From an uncultured Prevotella sp. (GTDB lineage: Bacteria > Bacteroidota > Bacteroidia > Bacteroidales > Bacteroidaceae), in the NCBI GenBank assembly GCA_900772835.1, contig CAAGSA010000038.1, positions 1 through 24,270 on the forward strand: DNA of 24,270 bases, read 5' to 3'. The notes under the pieces were generated by a model. The model was not told the DNA's origin and did not search any database. It saw only the letters and a list, made by a program, of their open reading frames with translations. Both the position numbers and the translations under genes were made by a program. Positions 21,599 to 24,270 of this stretch are shown in pieces. Within the stretch, counting starts at the first letter, position 1; each line of letters begins with the position of its first letter.

Positions 21599-22999
21599 TC
21601 AGTTCAGCAGGCCCAACGCTTTCTTCAGGTTTACCTGTGAAATCTTCACGTCCACCTCGGCGTCGATCTTCTGCGACTGTGCCTGCATCCATGCCGTCTG
21701 TGCCTCCATCACGTCGGTGGTCTGCAGTACGCCCTCCTTGAAGCCTATGTTGGCGCATCTCATGTTCTCCTCGGCTTTCTCCACGTTCTTCTGTGCCATG
21801 GAGAGTTTCTTGTAGGCTTCGTTGAGCTTGAACTTGCTCTGACTCACCTGCAGACCGATTTTCTCTCTCGTGTCGTCCAGCTCGAGTCTAGCTATTGTGG
21901 TGGCTGCTTTTGAGGCACGCACTTTGTATACGCCGTCGAGCCAGTTCCATACCGGTATCCTTACCATCACGCCTACGTTCCATACTCCGGCGAACTTGTT
22001 GTTGTAGCCGTCGTAGACATTGGGGTTTGTCGCCATGTAGCCGCCCGTGAGCAGCACCTGTGGCAGGTTGGCAGCCCTTACGAGCTTGGTGGCCTGCTGG
22101 CTCAGGTCTACGGCGTTCTGCAGCAGTCGCATCTCCGGCCTGTCGTTTATGGCGGTGGCTGTGTCTCCTACGGTAATGTCGGAGCTGAGGTCAAGGCTCT
22201 CGCTGCTTTCGTCGGCGAGAGTGATGTCCGACTCCGTCGGCATACCGCACAGCTGGCAGAGCAGCATCTTGGCCAGCGATAGACCGTCTTCAACCTGCGT
22301 GACCTGCATCTCCGCCTCGTTCACCTTCACGTTTACCTTCAGACCGTCGGCTCTTGTCGCAATGCCTTCCTTTATCATCTTGGCCACGTCGTCGTCGAGC
22401 TTCTTCACCAGCGTGAGGTAGCTGTCGGCGAGCTTCTGCTTGTGGCGCAGCGATACAACGGTCCAGTAGGTGTTATCGATGCTGTGGAGTGTGGACTGAT
22501 GGGTTGCCTCTTCCTTGTTGGCAGCCATCACTTCGTTGATGTCGGCAATGTTGTTGGCTGCCGTTATGGCTCCTCCCATATAGATGGGCTGGGTTATCAT
22601 GGCGGAGGCCATGAACATGTTTCTGTTGTTTGTCCTGAAGCCGTCGGTCACTTTCTGCCCAAGCTTGTTGAGTGTGCCTGCCACTACGGGGTCGGTGACG
22701 CCAAGCAGACTGCCGATCTTCGTTCCTATATTGTTGAGCAGGTCTTTTTGGCTGTTGCTGAGTATGGATATTTCCCTGCTCGACAGGATGTAGCCGCCCA
22801 TGACGTTAAGGCTGGGCAGATATTTCGTCCTGGCGGACTTCCGCATCTGCAGGGCTATGTCGCGCTGCACCTTGGCGACGGTCAGTTGCTTGTTGTTGCC
22901 CAAAGCCCTGGCGCGGCAGCTGTCGAGCGTCAGCACTTGCTGCGCCGACATGGGCAGGACAACTGCCCATGTGGCTAAGGCGGATAATAGTCTTCTCAT
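21599..22999 (-). CDS. TolC family outer-membrane efflux protein
   Basis: This 466-residue protein has an N-terminal signal peptide (MRRLLSALATWAVVLPMSAQQ) followed by LTLDSCRARALGNN, the standard TolC start. The duplicated helical/beta structure is visible: PSLNVMGGYILSSREISIL and the second-repeat counterpart PQVLLTGGYMATNPNVYDGY are the membrane-strand regions, each flanked by long helices. The C-terminus ends with KISQVNLKKALGLLN. It should form a trimeric channel that crosses the outer membrane and periplasm and works with the HlyD-type protein and permeases encoded downstream. The gene begins 18 bases after the coiled-coil protein gene, so both probably share its promoter. Confidence 0.95.
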   Translation of the reverse strand: MRRLLSALATWAVVLPMSAQQVLTLDSCRARALGNNKQLTVAKVQRDIALQMRKSARTKYLPSLNVMGGYILSSREISILSNSQKDLLNNIGTKIGSLLGVTDPVVAGTLNKLGQKVTDGFRTNNRNMFMASAMITQPIYMGGAITAANNIADINEVMAANKEEATHQSTLHSIDNTYWTVVSLRHKQKLADSYLTLVKKLDDDVAKMIKEGIATRADGLKVNVKVNEAEMQVTQVEDGLSLAKMLLCQLCGMPTESDITLADESSESLDLSSDITVGDTATAINDRPEMRLLQNAVDLSQQATKLVRAANLPQVLLTGGYMATNPNVYDGYNNKFAGVWNVGVMVRIPVWNWLDGVYKVRASKAATTIARLELDDTREKIGLQVSQSKFKLNEAYKKLSMAQKNVEKAEENMRCANIGFKEGVLQTTDVMEAQTAWMQAQSQKIDAEVDVKISQVNLKKALGLLN

Positions 23000-23017
23000 C
23001 TTTCGCTTGTTTGACTT

Positions 23018-23896
23018 TTATTTGAATGTGAAGTTTCTTGAACCGATCAGCTTGCCGTCGGCAAAGACGCTGACGTTGTATGTGCCAGGGTTAAGAACCT
23101 CGTTTACATTCCAGTACATCGTCACCGGAGTCTCGTTGCCCGTATATTCGATGGTCTTCCTCATGGAATACTGCAGGCTGCGGTTCTCGTAGTTGAAAGA
23201 GCCGCTTGCTCCCATCACGCCGCCAGCTGGAGTCGTCACTCTTACGTAGAGCGTACGCTGTCCGTTCTGTGCTGTCACGTTCTTTGAGATGTTGAAGTTC
23301 ACCGCTATGAGCTTGGCATCTTTTATCTTCTTTACCGACTTCTTGGCATTGCCCTTCTTCTTGGCGGTCATGCTGATGCCCGTAGCGTCGAGCTGTGCGG
23401 CAATGGCTACCTTCTCCGAGAGCGAAGCCTTGTCGGAGTTCAGACCCTCAATCTGGCGTGTGGCCTCCTCATACTGCCCCTTCACACGGGTGTTCTCGGC
23501 TGTCAGGTTTTGGTTAAGTCTGTTCAGAGAGTCTATCTCAAGAATGTAGCTGCGGATTACTGCACGGCAGGTAGCAAGCTCTTTCTTTAGTCTTGCTATC
23601 TCGCGTGCGTCGGAACTTTTCACGCTTTTCAGCTCCTTAAGCAGTTCCTGGGTCTTCAGTTGCTCCTGAGTGAGCTGTGCCACGAGGGAGTCGTTGTTTA
23701 TTTTTGTCTTCATCTCAGAGTATTGGTCGGCAAACTGCTGGTACTCGTTTTCCATCTCTTTCTTGTCCATTTCGGCAAGCTCCTGCATTTCTTTGTTTGC
23801 CTGTTTCTCTTTCTGAAGGCTCATTGACAGATATGCTACACCGCCAATAAGCAATAGTCCGATGATGATAACCGGAATTAAAACTTTCTTGTTCAT
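23018..23896 (-). CDS. Coiled-coil inner-membrane protein of unknown function, first gene of the export operon
   Basis: I do not recognise a named function. The 292-residue protein has a short N-terminus (MNKK), one membrane segment (about 5-25), and then a long coiled coil (about 27-165) rich in Glu, Lys and Gln with heptad spacing. A lysine-rich hinge (179-195) and a compact beta-rich C-terminal domain (about 196-292), which looks Ig-like or like a small beta-sandwich, complete it. The protein would be anchored in the inner membrane with the rod and beta domain in the periplasm. I recall similar proteins in other Bacteroidetes, sometimes with misleading names. It lies 18 bases before the TolC gene and behind a good promoter, so it may help assemble or brace the export channel, but that is inference only. 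Confidence 0.85.
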   Translation of the reverse strand: MNKKVLIPVIIIGLLLIGGVAYLSMSLQKEKQANKEMQELAEMDKKEMENEYQQFADQYSEMKTKINNDSLVAQLTQEQLKTQELLKELKSVKSSDAREIARLKKELATCRAVIRSYILEIDSLNRLNQNLTAENTRVKGQYEEATRQIEGLNSDKASLSEKVAIAAQLDATGISMTAKKKGNAKKSVKKIKDAKLIAVNFNISKNVTAQNGQRTLYVRVTTPAGGVMGASGSFNYENRSLQYSMRKTIEYTGNETPVTMYWNVNEVLNPGTYNVSVFADGKLIGSRNFTFK

Positions 23897-23958
23897 ATTT
23901 TTCCTGTTTTATTGTTTTTTCGTTGCTATAATAACTTTTTCATTTGTATAATATTGTG

Positions 23959-23990
23959 CAAATATACTTTCTTTTGGCCAAAAAGCAAAA
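23959..23990 (-). promoter_or_regulatory. Promoter of the export operon
   Basis: On the minus strand TTTTG (23990 to 23986), a 19-base spacer and TATATTTG (23966 to 23959) match the Bacteroidetes -33 and -7 boxes well. The first gene starts at 23896, giving a leader of roughly 55 bases. I see no operator palindrome or regulator gene next to it. Confidence 0.7.
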
Positions 23991-24270
23991 CAAAGTTTGT
24001 TATGAAATCTTTAAATGGAAAATTATATGTTATTTTATGGAAAAAGTGAACAGCTTTGCTTATTCCCGGCAAACATACTTGAAATGCGTTCTTTCGGCTC
24101 TTGGAATATATTTTAATACCCCAATTCGGGATAAAATAGCGATTAGCTGCATGTTAAGACATATACGCGAATTCTCTTCCCGTGCCATCAGACATGGGCT
24201 GTATACATTCTGACAGACTATTCGCATAAATAACCAATCCAACCGTATAAATAAACGGTTTGTCCAGCAC
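23991..24270. other. Right-edge intergenic stretch with no recognised gene
   Basis: Short open frames on both strands (23944-24213 plus, 24060-24242 minus) show no family features and overlap each other. A small inverted repeat, AACCGT (24241-24246) with ACGGTT (24255-24260), lies near the edge and might end a transcript. No tRNA or repeat array is visible. Confidence 0.5.

Noticed and set aside
23944..24213. 89-residue plus-strand open frame near the right edge
   Set aside because: No family feature, it overlaps the export operon's promoter and a minus-strand frame, and the region is AT-rich at its start.

Overview
The window looks like a chromosomal stretch of a Bacteroidetes bacterium, most likely Prevotella or a close relative. 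Protein families point that way: a DUF4954-type hexapeptide protein, an M16 peptidase of the Bacteroidetes type, a pectinesterase with a C-terminal tail resembling type IX secretion signals, and a coiled-coil protein ahead of a TolC/HlyD/ABC-2 cluster. Several intergenic regions carry the Bacteroidetes -7 promoter box TAnnTTTG, and Shine-Dalgarno sequences are mostly absent. I see no transposase, integrase, rRNA, tRNA or CRISPR array. Base composition and gene density look uniform.

Layout. (1) Bases 1-3794, minus strand: an hflX - DUF4954 - M16 peptidase run, with the peptidase cut by the window edge. (2) Bases 3795-4113: a divergent intergenic region with a duplicated promoter-like element facing hflX and a 22-bp tandem repeat facing right, in which every unit carries a TAnnTTT(G/A) box. 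This is the most unusual structure in the window. (3) Bases 4114-9861, plus strand: an RsmB/NOP-type RNA m5C methyltransferase, thyA (ATGA overlap), an 8-bp tandem repeat, folA, a secreted subtilisin-like protease, xseA and xseB. ThyA and FolA form the dTMP/tetrahydrofolate cycle, and XseA/XseB make exonuclease VII. (4) Bases 9862-13159, plus strand: ilvE with its own good promoter, a long inverted repeat, trmB, and an Mrp/ApbC-type P-loop ATPase. (5) Bases 13160-13358: back-to-back terminators separating convergent transcription. (6) Bases 13359-17813, minus strand: a very large secreted multidomain pectinesterase with its own promoter. (7) Bases 17965-23896, minus strand: an export operon reading coiled-coil membrane protein, TolC, HlyD-type fusion protein, ABC-2 permease, ABC-2 permease. 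No ATPase gene is present. Its promoter lies at about 23959-23990, and no gene is recognised from there to the right edge.

Most genes are housekeeping. The points worth a second look are regulatory: the 22-bp array, the 8-bp array before folA, the inverted repeat before trmB, and a terminator that overlaps the next promoter at 17877-17918. I did not find convincing evidence of a wholly new multi-gene system. All identifications come from reading motifs, not from database searches.
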